Shown here: positions 32,409-45,900 of the stretch, piece after piece
Layout: every line of letters begins with the position of its first letter
Numbering within the stretch: the stretch's first letter is position 1
Assembly: GCA_001643675.2 (NCBI GenBank)
Contig: LSRY02000056.1
Coordinates: 315,001-379,000 of the forward strand
Origin: Monocercomonoides exilis
Taxonomy: Eukaryota > Preaxostyla > Oxymonadida > Polymastigidae
Length of the DNA: 64,000 nt
Direction: 5' to 3'
Translations under genes and position numbers: made by a program
The notes under the pieces: model-generated
The model's database searches: none
What the model was told of the DNA's origin: nothing
Seen by the model: only the letters and a program-made list of their open reading frames with translations

Positions 32409-33103
32409 TGACATTTAATGAAAATGCTGCCTGTTTCCATATTTTTCACTCTTATATTTCTAAAAAATATTTTTCGTTAAAATAATCATATTGAAAGAAT
32501 CGAAGTAGTGTTTTTTTTTTTTCTTTTCTTTTATTTATTTATTTATTTATTTAAAATTATTTTCTTTTATTTTCTTTTCATCTTTTTTGAAATCATATCA
32601 GTATTTGATATTTCTTAATTTGCTGAACTTAAACTTTGCATATTTTTTCTTTGTTAGAATATTTTGCGTTCCGACATTTTTTTCAAGGTTTTTGTGAATT
32701 TCAGTTTATAGAAAGCACTTTGACGAAAGGATCGATCATCAATGATTATTAAAATGCATTTCATTAAAATTTTTTCAGTTTTTATTCAACCTTCGTGTCT
32801 TTCTGGGTTTTGACTCGATTTTTTTTTCTATTTTTGTTACTGGAGTGCATGACAAATTTTTTTGATTCGAAAGAAAAATTTTTAAAAACATTCACAAAAT
32901 TGATTAATGATATTCTTTTTATCAATTTATTTGAATTTTAAAAATTTCACTTAATTTTTCCTATTTTTCCATTATCTTTCTTTCTTTCTTTTTTTTAAGC
33001 AATTGATTAATCATTTTTTGTTTTTTGAAAGTGGAAAAAAAATGAAACTTACGTGAAACTTTTTGTTGTTTCGTATTAATGAAGCAAATATTTATTTCAC
33101 AAC

Positions 33104-33163
<60 letters not shown>

Positions 33164-33529
33164 AACAATTGCATTCAAAAAATGAAGCAGAATATGGAAG
33201 ATAAAATATAAGTAAATTAAAAAAAAAAAAAAAAACAAACGATCATGTGTCTCAATTTTTTTTGAAAAGTTCATTTTGTTTAATTTTCAAATAAAACAAA
33301 AATTTCATATTTCAATAAAATTTCTGTTCCAACGAACGAAACTTCACTATATTGGAAATAATGACATTGTCAAGAATTTGTTTTCATAACAGCAAAATTT
33401 GGTTAGTTGAAACAGATATTAGATTGAAATAAGAAATTTTTATTTTTTTTGATAATTAAACAAAAGGAACTTTTCAAAAAAATTTCGATATGTAGAAACT
33501 GTCGATTTGTCAGTTCCCTGAAATATTGA
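32409..33529. other. A+T-rich intergenic region downstream of PIG-A
   Basis: No gene is seen. It contains T-rich tracts, a TTTA microsatellite (about 32530-32555), the 54-nt poly(A) run at 33106-33159 and a shorter A run near 33219-33233. It ends at the left border of the palindromic array. Confidence 0.6.
33106..33159. repeat. 54-nt uninterrupted poly(A) run
   Basis: This is the longest homopolymer in the window. No retroelement frame or 3' end is visible upstream, so it could be a simple homopolymer, a relic of a retroposed transcript, or partly an assembly effect. Confidence 0.9.
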
Positions 33530-34599
33530 TACAATGAGTAAAATACCCGGAACATGGTAAAAAACCCGGAATTTTTATTAAAATTCAATTATCTCGACAA
33601 GTTTAAAAAATTAAATTATAATAATTCACACATTCATACATCATTATATAACACGTCTAGCCATATTGAAATTTTTATTTGTTGTGTTGTATTTATGAAG
33701 AAATAAATAATTATTATTTTTGATAATCTGACTTTTAATAATTTTTTCTGTTTCAACAAAACGATTCAGTTCATCTTTTATACATGTAACTTATTTTTTC
33801 TTTGTTGTAAACTGTTCTGGTTATTTTTCATTTTCGGCACTTTCATCTTTTTAGCTGAATGAAAATCTGTCATTTTCAAAAAATCACAGTCAATGTGATA
33901 ACTTAAAAAATATATTTTGCAAAACACAAAAACATCCAAGTGAATTTAACACATGCATCAATAAATATGATAGTTATATAAAATTATTGCATAGTTGAAA
34001 TTAAAAATGATTCTGTGAAAATTCCAATAAATATATATTATTTGTATTTCAATGAAAATGATGTTTATAAAATCATTAAAAATGAAAGCTATTTTTATTA
34101 ACGAAATAATTACTGAATTAATGAAGATTTCAACTATGCAATAATTTTATATAACTATCATATTTATTGATGCATGTGTTAAATTCACTTGGATGTTTTT
34201 GTGTTTTGCAAAATATATTTTTTAAGTTATCACATTGACTGTGATTTTTTGAAAATGACAGATTTTCATTCAGCTAAAAAGATGAAAGTGCCGAAAATGA
34301 AAAATAACCAGAACAGTTTACAACAAAGAAAAAATAAGTTACATGTATAAAAGATGAACTGAATCGTTTTGTTGAAACAGAAAAAATTATTAAAAGTCAG
34401 ATTATCAAAAATAATAATTATTTATTTCTTCATAAATACAACACAACAAATAAAAATTTCAATATGGCTAGACGTGTTATATAATGATGTATGAATGTGT
34501 GAATTATTATAATTTAATTTTTTTAAACTTGTCGAGATAATTGAATTTTAATAAAAATTCCGGGTTTTTTACCATGTTCCGGGTATTTTACTCATTGTA
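33530..34599. repeat. Palindrome A, copy 1
   Basis: Inverted arms 33530-34001 and 34127-34599 surround a 125-bp loop (34002-34126). The outer tips carry a pair of 19-bp motifs containing CCGGG. Confidence 0.9.
34558..34595 (+). repeat. Pair of 19-bp iteron-like motifs (TTCCGGGT type)
   Basis: TTCCGGGTTTTTTACCATG (34558-34576) is followed directly by TTCCGGGTATTTTACTCAT (34577-34595). Mirror copies lie at the other A tips (near 33534-33571, 35750-35787 and 36773-36810). Confidence 0.75.
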
Positions 34600-35745
34600 A
34601 GCCGATAATACTGAATCTTCAAAAGACATTTAACGTTAATAAATGTATTATTATTGAGAAAAGAATAAAAAACCTTTTCTTTTCTTTTCTTTTCTTTTTT
34701 AATTGTGTTAATTCTGAGAAATACACACGCAACTGAGTGGATAAAGTACATTCGAAACATTTGCAAAATGGAAAAAAAGATGAAAGACTTCTCACATTTA
34801 TCTATGCTTTCAAAGAATAATTCACGTTGGGATTAATATTGATATAAAACTTTCAATGATAAAATGAAAGAATGTTGAATGTGTAAGTTGAAATTCCGTT
34901 CAATTATAATGCTGTCTTGAACGAAAATTGTTGATACCAAAATTGGAAAGAGAAAGAAACAGTATTTTCATATACAGATATCGCATAAAATACCGGACAT
35001 CACACAAAATACAGGACAAGATCGATTTCACCACAACCGCAAGAGGAAAAATTCTGTAAAATTTCCTCGAAATATATCTCATCAATGCAAACTCATTTGA
35101 TATACCAAACCTTCAAAATAGCTTCCTTTGTGCTCATAGAAAATTATTTTAAAACCTCGGAGAAATAGGATTTTGAGTTTCTCCGAGATTTTAATTGTCA
35201 TTTTTTTTTGAGCACAAAGGAAGCTATTTTGAAGGTTTGGTATATCAAATGAGTTTGCATTGATGAGATATATTTCGAGGAAATTTTACAGAATTTTTCC
35301 TCTTGCGGTTGTGGTGAAATCGATCTTGTCCTGTATTTTGTGTGATGTCCGGTATTTTATGCGATATCTGTATATGAAAATACTGTTTCTTTCTCTTTCC
35401 AATTTTGGTATCAACAATTTTCGTTCAAGACAGCATTATAATTGAACGGAATTTCAACTTACACATTCAACATTCTTTCATTTTATCATTGAAAGTTTTA
35501 TATCAATATTAATCCCAACGTGAATTATTCTTTGAAAGCATAGATAAATGTGAGAAGTCTTTCATCTTTTTTTCCATTTTGCAAATGTTTCGAATGTACT
35601 TTATCCACTCAGTTGCGTGTGTATTTCTCAGAATTAACACAATTAAAAAAGAAAAGAAAAGAAAAGAAAAGGTTTTTTATTCTTTTCTCAATAATAATAC
35701 ATTTATTAACGTTAAATGTCTTTTGAAGATTCAGTATTATCGGCT
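34600..35745. repeat. Palindrome B, copy 1
   Basis: Inverted arms 34600-35136 and 35209-35745 (537 bp each) surround a 72-bp loop, which itself holds a small hairpin (CTCGGAGAAA … TTTCTCCGAG). It abuts palindrome A without a gap. Confidence 0.9.
35327..35364 (+). repeat. Pair of 19-bp iteron-like motifs (TGTCCGGT type)
   Basis: TGTCCTGTATTTTGTGTGA (35327-35345) is followed directly by TGTCCGGTATTTTATGCGA (35346-35364). It shares the GGTATTTTA core and the 19-bp period with the pair in the A arm. Inverted copies lie near 34981-35018 and 37196-37233, and a direct copy at about 37542-37579. Confidence 0.75.
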
Positions 35746-36814
35746 TACAATGAGTAAAATACCCGGAACATGGTAAAAAACCCGGAATTTTTATTAAAAT
35801 TCAATTATCTCGACAAGTTTAAAAAATTAAATTATAATAATTCACACATTCATACATCATTATATAACACGTCTAGCCATATTGAAATTTTTATTTGTTG
35901 TGTTGTATTTATGAAGAAATAAATAATTATTATTTTTGATAATCTGACTTTTAATAATTTTTTCTGTTTCAACAAAACGATTCAGTTCATCTTTTATACA
36001 TGTAACTTATTTTTTCTTTGTTGTAAACTGTTCTGGTTATTTTTCATTTTCGGCACTTTCATCTTTTTAGCTGAATGAAAATCTGTCATTTTCAAAAAAT
36101 CACAGTCAATGTGATAACTTAAAAAATATATTTTGCAAAACACAAAAACATCCAAGTGAATTTAACACATGCATCAATAAATATGATAGTTATATAAAAT
36201 TATTGCATAGTTGAAATTAAAAATGATTCTGTGAAAATTCCAATAAATATATATTATTTGTATTTCAATGAAAATGATGTTTATAAAATCATTAAAAATG
36301 AAAGCTATTTTTATTAACGAAATAATTACTGAATTAATGAAGATTTCAACTATGCAATAATTTTATATAACTATCATATTTATTGATGCATGTGTTAAAT
36401 TCACTTGGATGTTTTTGTGTTTTGCAAAATATATTTTTTAAGTTATCACATTGACTGTGATTTTTTGAAAATGACAGATTTTCATTCAGCTAAAAAGATG
36501 AAAGTGCCGAAAATGAAAAATAACCAGAACAGTTTACAACAAAGAAAAAATAAGTTACATGTATAAAAGATGAACTGAATCGTTTTGTTGAAACAGAAAA
36601 AATTATTAAAAGTCAGATTATCAAAAATAATAATTATTTATTTCTTCATAAATACAACACAACAAATAAAAATTTCAATATGGCTAGACGTGTTATATAA
36701 TGATGTATGAATGTGTGAATTATTATAATTTAATTTTTTAAACTTGTCGAGATAATTGAATTTTAATAAAAATTCCGGGTTTTTTACCATGTTCCGGGTA
36801 TTTTACTCATTGTA
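35746..36814. repeat. Palindrome A, copy 2
   Basis: Arms 35746-36217 and 36343-36814 with the same 125-bp loop (36218-36342) in the same orientation as in copy 1. Confidence 0.9.
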
Positions 36815-37590
36815 AGCCGATAATACTGAATCTTCAAAAGACATTTAACGTTAATAAATGTATTATTATTGAGAAAAGAATAAAAAACCTTTTCTTTTCT
36901 TTTCTTTTCTTTTTTAATTGTGTTAATTCTGAGAAATACACACGCAACTGAGTGGATAAAGTACATTCGAAACATTTGCAAAATGGAAAAAAAGATGAAA
37001 GACTTCTCACATTTATCTATGCTTTCAAAGAATAATTCACGTTGGGATTAATATTGATATAAAACTTTCAATGATAAAATGAAAGAATGTTGAATGTGTA
37101 AGTTGAAATTCCGTTCAATTATAATGCTGTCTTGAACGAAAATTGTTGATACCAAAATTGGAAAGAGAAAGAAACAGTATTTTCATATACAGATATCGCA
37201 TAAAATACCGGACATCACACAAAATACAGGACAAGATCGATTTCACCACAACCGCAAGAGGAAAAATTCTGTAAAATTTCCTCGAAATATATCTCATCAA
37301 TGCAAACTCATTTGATATACCAAACCTTCAAAATAGCTTCCTTTGTGCTCATAGAAAATTATTTTAAAACCTCGGAGAAATAGGATTTTGAGTTTCTCCG
37401 AGATTTTAATTGTCATTTTTTTTTGAGCACAAAGGAAGCTATTTTGAAGGTTTGGTATATCAAATGAGTTTGCATTGATGAGATATATTTCGAGGAAAAT
37501 TTACAGAATTTTTCCTCTTGCGGTTGTGGTGAAATCGATCTTGTCCTGTATTTTGTGTGATGTCCGGTATTTTATGCGATATCTGTATAT
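36815..37590. repeat. Palindrome B, copy 2, right arm truncated
   Basis: The left arm 36815-37351 is complete; the loop is 37352-37423. The right arm stops after 167 bp at 37590, where the sequence turns abruptly to unique DNA. Confidence 0.9.
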
Positions 37591-39982
37591 AAATCGCTGT
37601 TCAATTTTAAAAACCTAACTTTTTTCCGGTGTTATTTAACTTTGACAAAAAATTTTTTTCATTGATGAGAATATTTTCATTCAAACGAAAAATGTGTCAC
37701 TAATGCTTTTTAATTCAATGTTTGAGATGATTTGATGAAATATCTAATTTCGAAAGGAGTCAAAACTTTTCAGTGTTCATTTTTCAGTGTTTAAAGTGAA
37801 TTTTTTAACAGAATATTTCGACAGGAAAGTTTTTTGGATAGAAAAATAATCTCTTATTTAAAAAATTCATGTATTGGGATAATAGGGTTTTTTTATTATT
37901 TTAATTTTTTTACATTTTTATTTTTTTCATGCTTCTTGTATTTTTCTTCATTAGCAAATAAGTTTATTTGATTTCTGCAGAATGACAAAAAAAATTCATT
38001 TTCAAATAACGCAATTGTATTTTGGCAAACAAGAGTTCTATTTTTCCGTTGAAATAATGAACGGTGAGGAAAAGACAAACAATTCATTCAGATAGATGAA
38101 TCGTTGTTTTGACTCAGATAGAACCAACGTTGAATGAAAAAAAAAGACTTTTAGGCATGGAAAAACGGAAAAAAGAATTTAACCAGGGCTATTTTTTTGT
38201 TATTTGTGTTAGAAACAGAAAAATGAAACAATTGTTTTCGAAAATTTTGACAAAACATTACACATGGTTTTCAATTTGTTCAGACGATAGGAATTCTTTC
38301 TCTTTATTAAAATCACTGTTATTCAAATATCACAAAAAAACTTTGAATGTTCACATTCAAAAGAAATAAAGGAATGTTCAAAAACAATCGAGTATGATTG
38401 GAGTCAATAAATAAAATTTTTTCTTTCACATGTGTAATCTTTTTGAAAAGACTCAATTGTTTGATATATTGGTTTTATAACAAAGTTCCTTATTTGATCA
38501 TTTTTTGTAGTTAATCCTTCAAACTTCATCACTATGCAAAAAAAGAATGCATAAACCTATTCGATGTGAGAATTTGTGCATGGTGGAAAAACTCTATGGA
38601 TTTATCACAAAAGAACAATCACATTTTGTGCATTTTTAATCAACCCAGATGTTACACATTTGAGACTTTTCAAAATGAATAACCTATGCTTTTTCATAAA
38701 GATGCTGACAACTAATAATATGTGCTCCAATCAAATTCTGCAATGATGAATCCGAAAAATCCGAAGGATTTGATGATTGGAGTGAAACTGAAACAGAAGA
38801 TATATCATCTGAAGTATCTTCTGATAATGATCATGTTGATGAAAAAGAAAAGGTAAATATCCCCTCAAAAAAAGAAAGAAAGAAAAAGAAAAAAAACTTT
38901 TTTTTCATTTCAAATAAATCAAACCTTTGTTTCATTCACAACAATTTCATAACATTGATATACTGCACAATATGTTTTTACGATAAAAACGAAAGAAAAT
39001 AATATTGAGGCTCTTGGGCTTCGATTTTGTAGATGATATCTGATGATGATTTGTTGCTTTTTATGAAAAAGAATAATTTGATGACTTAGAATATTTCTTA
39101 GCAATTCGATTTCTTATTTTGTGAATTTGTATTAAAAAAGGCAGTTGCCCTTTTTGTGCTCATTTTTATGAATTATTTTTTATCTTTTGATAAGATTCTC
39201 CTATTGTTTTCGAAAATAAAGCAAGAGAAATTATGGATCAAAACAACAAAAATTTCATACTCATTATGAGTTCAGGGAAAATATGGTTTCGCACATGATT
39301 GAAGAAACTGAACAATTTATTCAAGTTTGTTGTTTTTCCTGCCAAGCTTGAAAAAAATTTTTTTCATTTTCTTATAAATTCGACTTCATCAAATAATTGA
39401 TATTTGTGAATGCAATATCTTGCACATTATTAATTTGGAACAATTAACAAAATCGAAGGTGTTGGTTGAAATGATGAATAAAAATGTTTGAACGAAATAA
39501 GTGAAACACAATAATGTGAATTACATGAATACAGACAAAGAAAACATCTATAAAATTGAAAATGTTGTTGTGAACGAAAAAAGTCAACTTTCTCTCATTT
39601 GAGAAACAAAAATAAAAAACTCCTCGGCAATCAAACGAAGTGCAGCTCTTTTTCAACTATCAAATAAAAACAATAAATTCTTGAAGGAATTTTAATATTA
39701 CGAATTTAACACAAATAATTTGACTGAAAATCGTAGAAAAAGGTTTTATAAATCCACGTATCCATCCATATTTGAGACAGACACTCACACATGCACACTC
39801 GTTCCATCTTCATCTATTCATCTTGCTTGGAACATCAACTTTGATCATTGTTCATCTCCAAAGCCATAAAAAAAGTATTCAGCAAATTCTCATCTCTTCT
39901 CCACACAATTCTGTTGCTGTTCTCTTGACTGAGCAGCAATTCAATCGTTTCCATTCCAATTCCGTCAACACCCACTCGATCC
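37591..39982. other. A+T-rich region between the palindromic array and the second receptor-like gene
   Basis: There is no supported gene apart from a possible orphan exon at 38709-38852. Several 60-90-codon frames are A/K/I/F-rich and look random. Confidence 0.55.
38709..38852 (+). pseudogene. Possible orphan acidic exon or gene relic
   Basis: After a TGA at 38706 the frame reads 48 codons with unusual coding character for this region. It has a Ser/Glu/Asp-rich stretch (GFDDWSETETEDISSEVSS) and ends at a GTAAAT donor-like site. No partner exon, start or homologue could be identified. It may be an exon of an unseen spliced gene, a decayed fragment, or chance. Confidence 0.2.
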
Positions 39983-42900
39983 TCACTGCTCAATCAAGCT
40001 GCTGAAATTGCTCTCTTCACAGTCCCCTGTCTCATCATCAATGTCCACTGCATCAGAAACAGTCATCACAACCGCACCTGCTGGAAACCGCTGAATGAAC
40101 TCTCGCTTCAGTATCACCAACGATGGACGCTCTGAAGGCGTTTGGAGCATGCAATTCTTCAAAACCCCTCCCAGTGTTGACTCCTCAGCCATCCCCATCC
40201 CTGGCCTCTCACCATTAACAATCTTCTTTCCTGCCACTTCTGCCTCGTACTCACCAAACGGAATCTGCAACGTCAAGCACTCTAAGAGCATTATCCCAAT
40301 GGAGAAGGAAACCGAGCTCTTCGTTGCTCCCATATTCTTATTCATCATCAGTTCTGGCGCCTTCCATCTCATGCACTCCTTCCTGTTGTCGTCATCGTCT
40401 TCAAACGCCGATGAGGGTGGAGGCGATCCTCTGCCGTTCCCATTCGTACACGAGCAATCAGAGGAGGATGTTACAATAGTGGAAGATGAAGAGATGGACG
40501 AAGAGTCGGAATCATCTGAGGAGCAGTCGGAGTGGAGCGCAATGCAGATGACCATGTGCTCCGAGAACAGCACAATGTGTGGGCTCAGATTAGCCAGCGA
40601 AGGCAATTCTTTTTCTTCATCAAACGAGTGGAGAGCTCCATTCGCCACCCAGAACAGGACCTGAGCAGCTGTCTGCTCTCTTTGTTGAAGACTCCCAATG
40701 GCCATCTCTTTCTTCTCATTTCTCCCGTGCAGCAGCATGAACAAAGAATCCCTCAGATCCACAATCAGCTTTTCATGAGGCGATGAACAGGCCATTGCAT
40801 CCACCAGATTCGACATGGACGAAGTGGTCGGACATGGACTCTCCACCCGAACAAATGTTGTGTCTGTATCAGTTGTTGAAGTGGATGAAATTGACGGAGA
40901 TGGTGATCCCTTTCTCACTTCTTCTTCTTCTTCTTTCTCATCAACCTTTTCCAAAGCCCATTCTGGGATCTTGTCTGAATCTCTTCCCAGAATGTATTCA
41001 GTCGAGTCACTTTCACTCAACAAATGCTCAGATGACTCCGAGTGTCCCAAACTTTTCTCATACACCCTCTTCTTCATCCTCTCTTCGTTCTTCTTCTCTG
41101 CCTCCCTCTCTGCTCTCCTCCACTGCTCTTCAGGCGACATCTCCATTGTCACCATCTCAATCAACTTTGGATCTTTTCTAACAGTATCATTCACAATAAC
41201 TTCCAATTCTTTTGTTCTTCTCTTTTGTTTTCTCCACCGAACAACAAACAAAATAAATCCTATGAAAACAATCAACAATATTACAACAAGAACAATCACA
41301 ATAATTTGCCAAAATGTTTTTACATCTTTTCCACTTTTGACATGATTATCATTTCCATCTATCTGAACTTTGCTCTTGTTCTTCAAGATAAACAAATCGG
41401 TTGACGCTGGATTTCTTGAATTTCCAAAAAGAATTGAAACAGAAACCTCAGCATCGTCTGCTGCATCATTGATGATCGTTTCTGATATCACTCCTTGCAC
41501 TTCATTCTCTGAAATGAAATCGTCATCCTCAAACTGAAACGAATCCTTAATCTCAACATCACCAACAGATGAACAAACACTGAACGAAAGATTGCAGGGA
41601 AGAAATAGCAATCCTTTGAACGTTAGTTGCATCTTCTCTCCATTTTTCTTTGTTTCTATCGCTTCAAGCTTTGGAATGAATAGCAGTGAGTCTCTCTCAT
41701 CTGCTATTCCTGTCGTTTTGCAGTCTTTATCCAATATCCACATCGATGAATTCCTTTCCAAACCATCCCCTCCCTTCAGACTCACAATGTTCAGCTCCGC
41801 AAAGCCCTCACATATCATGTTTCTTCTTGCAGATGGGTATTTATCGATCAACGGATTGTTTCCAACAAACTTCCCTTCTTTCATTTTCATCGATCCTCCA
41901 GAGATCGTCACACCTCCTTTCGAGGAGTTTGCAACTGTTGTGTCTTTCATCTCTGACGAGCAGTTGGAGAATTGCAGCACTGATCCGTTCCATTGGCACA
42001 CTTCTTCTCCTTTGTTTCCAGATTCACAATCATTTTTCTTTATTTCACTCGCACCAAACACAGACGAAACAATCCTGAGTTCTTTTGCTTCATAAACATC
42101 GATAATACTTCCTTGAACAGATGGTGATTCACAGCCAAAGAATGAGCAAAGTTCAATCACTGCTGACTTAACAGGCCTTCCAGATGAAAGGAAGCACGGG
42201 CCAGCTGATGTTCTGCTCACGTTCATAAATGAAGTTTGCTTCACCATAAGCTCAACATCCGTTGCAACAATATCGATTCCACACCCATTTGACAAAATCA
42301 CATTTGTTGCATGCATATCTCCGATTTCAACTCCAGACCACTCCTCGTCCACAGAAATCAACGATCCTTCGTCAACCTCAACGTCAGTCACCGTCCAGAA
42401 GCGTATTGATATTTGCGATTTACTTCCAGCTTCAGACGCTTTGAGAGAAATCATCCCTTTCTTGCATTCCACTTTTGCAACAGAAATCCTCTCAGCTTCA
42501 CACGAAGCACAACAACACATTTCTGCCAAACATTCATCAAAAATACAATTTGACACGTTCATGTCCTGCAATGCCACCTTTTCAACATCATTCAATCGTA
42601 TCAGCTGCATGGACTCGATGCTCGAACAACTCATATTCCGCAAATTGATCCCACTGCCCTTGTCTGAAACAAAGACAGACGAACAAATTACAAGAGACGA
42701 TATGCTGCAATCACTCATTACCAACTTTCCCTTGTTCACTTTCACCATCGAACACTTCATCGAAATTGCCTCCTCTCCTTCGAACTTCTCTTCTCCAGCA
42801 AACGAAATATCAACAACACTCAACACTCCATCTTTCAGGCAGATCAAACTCTGGTGCTCTGACGAAAACATCCTTCCAATCACAAATGCCAAATATTCGA

Positions 42901-45900
42901 TCTTCACCCTTGAATAACAGATCAGCAAACAGCTTTCAGCTCTTTCAACACTTTGGTTCACCAAAACAACACCCCTTTCCCCATCTGGTTCCATCGATTT
43001 TATCGTCACATCTGTTGCCGATCCTTCTCCCGTTATTTTGCACTCTTTGTCAACAAGAAGATTGCTGAACACAGATGGCACAATATGCGCCAACCCAATA
43101 TTCAGCGAAATGCAGGGCTCATCTGTCGTGCCACATTGCTGAGAGTCTGAGCTGTTTGCTGCCTCTGCTGCTACAAAAATCGTTTCGCTCTGCCAAGTCA
43201 TCACCCGAAGCAATAAATCTTCCTCGTCTTCATCGTTTTCCTTTGTGCAACCCCATATCGCCAGATCCTTTTCAAATGGAGCTCGGAAGTCGAGTTTGAA
43301 CTGCTTCTCCCCAATTTGTTGATCCAGATCCTGGCACTTAACATACACATCCCTCCCTCGATATCCCCTGTTTCCTTGAAGTGTGACGTTCTCAAACAAA
43401 AATGGAAGCAAGGCATCATCTGCTGATTCACAGTCCAGATACACCCCTCCTCCTCTCCCACTTTCTGAGCAGAAGCATTCTGTTATCTTCGAAAAACAAC
43501 ATGAAAATTCCACCCTTTCATTCATCCTAATCAGCATCGCTCCTCCTCTTTCACTGTCTGTATTTCCGCAGCCTTTCATACTCGTGTTTAACACTGATAC
43601 AATTGCCACAGCACTTCCCACACTCATCAAGACAGACGATGTTGTACCGCCATTCTGATGAACTTTATTAAAAATGCATTTTTCTATCATTAAACTTCCT
43701 GTCTCTTCTTCATTGTTGCCCACCTCTCTTGTCTGTGCCACAACTGCAAATGCACTCTTTCCAAGCAACTCAATATCTGCCATAGAAACATTGCTCAGAA
43801 CCATTTGGCTCCCTTCTGCAAAAGAAACAACCCACTCTCTGCATTTTTGAAGTTTCATAGAGCAATCTATCAGTTTGCATTTCCCCGACAGACACTCAAC
43901 AATCGAATAAACAAGCTCATCACTCGAACTCCTAACAAAAGAGCAATCGTTAATCTCAAAGCGTTCTCCACGTGTGCATATAAGCTTGGTCTGACTCCAT
44001 TCAGAACCAAACTCACAGCATATTTCCATGCCTCCAAATACGCTCACCTTCTCGTTCACAAAAACAGATTCCCCTTTCTCTGTCTTCCCCGCTTTGGCTT
44101 CAACCACTGCGCAAAACCTCATCAACGCGCATCGCTCCTCACCCAACGATCCCACAATTGCAATATCTGAAACGTCTGCCTCGCAGTTTATCATCACCTC
44201 GCCAATAATCTGAAATGTTCTCGTCTCACCATCTGGAACCTCCTGTTTGGATGGGAAATGCATTTTGCCATAATACAAGTTCATGCACGGCTCTTCTTCG
44301 CTGCCACACCGAAGAACATCCCAGCCACTGCTGCTGCTCACATAAATCGTTTCATTGCCATAAAAAATCAAAAATCGTCTCAAATCGAAGTCTGTTTTGG
44401 TTGTGTCATTCCCAACAAATAAATTCTTCTCCTTTTCTGTTTCTCGAACATCAAATACAAAACGATCTGCACAAACAGACTGATTCAAATCATTCGAAAA
44501 CATAAACATGTTTTTCCCTGCAAATGCGTCACAGCTCTCAAATTTCAAATCGGAAAATACAAATGAATCTGTTTTTCTGCAATCAACAAATATTCCTCCT
44601 CCTTTCCCTTTCTTCTCTTCTTCAACTCCTGCCATGCACCCACAAAACGCTGTTTGGTTCATAATCAGCTCACATCTTTCTTGCAAACGCACATACAGAG
44701 CCCCACCACAAGTGTCAGTGCCATTTGTGCTGCATTCAGTAAAATTACAATCAACAAAATACACTTCACATTGACCGTTCATTTCCTTCTCCCACACAAC
44801 ACTCACACATCCACCGTTCGCTTCACTTGTAACTGATGAAAAATTTGTTCCCTCAAATCTCACGACTTTTCCATCAACAACTTCCACTGCGCATCCTTCT
44901 GAAAATGTAAATCCTGTGATGTTCGTAGATTTGATTCCCAAAAACCCCCCTTCGATTTTCAGAAGTGATCGCATCGATGGATTTTGGCATTCAGAATCCT
45001 TTGCAATCGAACACTGCTCCAGCACAAGTGAACCATCTTTTCCAACAATTGCTGCCGAACGATTGCTCACACACACCACTGATGCTTTGCTCAGTTCAAG
45101 CGTGCCATTTCCAATATTGATCCATCCTTCTTTTGTCGACGAATATAGACATTTCAGTATCGTTGAACCATTTTCAGCGCAGCTGACTCTGATCTTCTTC
45201 CATTCTATGTCAAGCGCTTCTTCTTCAAACAACTCTCCGGCAACAATCACTGAATTATTCATATAATAGTTCCAACTTGTTATTCCATATTTCACAGTCT
45301 TGCATTCATTTCCTATCCCGCCACAAGCAACTTTATCACTTCCAGCATTTTTCACAAAAATTGTTTTCACGGCATTAGGCAACCATTGATTGTATGTGAT
45401 CCCAATATAACAATTCTCTGCATATTCATTACATAATACAACTCTATTCTTAAAAGTTGATAATGAAAAGCAGAATTGAAGGGAATTTTGTGCTGATGCT
45501 GCTGAGAAATATTTCCCAAAATACACATCCGCAGCATGATTTGCAAAGCTAACCGAGTTTCTCTGAAACAGGCAATATGCAAAACTGAATGATGCATAGT
45601 AGCCATTCATTCCAGCGTCAATTCCACCTGCACCTAATGGAGATGTTCCCCCAGCAATAGAACAATTGGATATCTTCATATTCTTTGTCACGTTCAGCAT
45701 CATTAAGGTTCCTGCATATTTCAAAGTGGCTTTGCTTCCTTCGAAATCTGAATCATAAACAGATCCACTTCCTCCCATGTACCAAGCAACTGTTCCTCCA
45801 TAAGCAGCAGAACAACTGTTAAACGAACATTTAATAATTGTACTAAATCCTGATGAAATATGTGCAAAAGCTCCTCCAATTGACAATTGACCTGTTCCAT

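Larger units (their letters stand above)
33530..37590. repeat. Array of nested, near-perfect palindromes (about 1.83 copies of a 2,216-bp unit)
   Basis: Reading through, the order is A, loop, A', B, loop, B', then the same again with the last B' cut short. A is about 472 bp, its loop 125 bp, B 537 bp, its loop 72 bp. Copies match base for base except one T in a homopolymer (near 34520 against 36735) and one substitution near 37498. The whole can also be read as about 1.1-kb monomers in alternating orientation. No frame longer than 65 codons is present, and the small frames are mirrored copies without coding character. Both borders are sharp (33529/33530 and 37590/37591). Confidence 0.9.

Noticed and set aside
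34569-37300. Repeated 61- and 65-codon frames in both orientations
   Set aside because: They are simply the same arm sequences of the palindromic array read in each copy. They have no conserved domain, and the mirrored arrangement explains their recurrence.
33530-37590. CRISPR-like or telomeric repeat
   Set aside because: Units are 1-2 kb palindromes, not short spaced repeats, and no telomeric hexamer-like motif is present.
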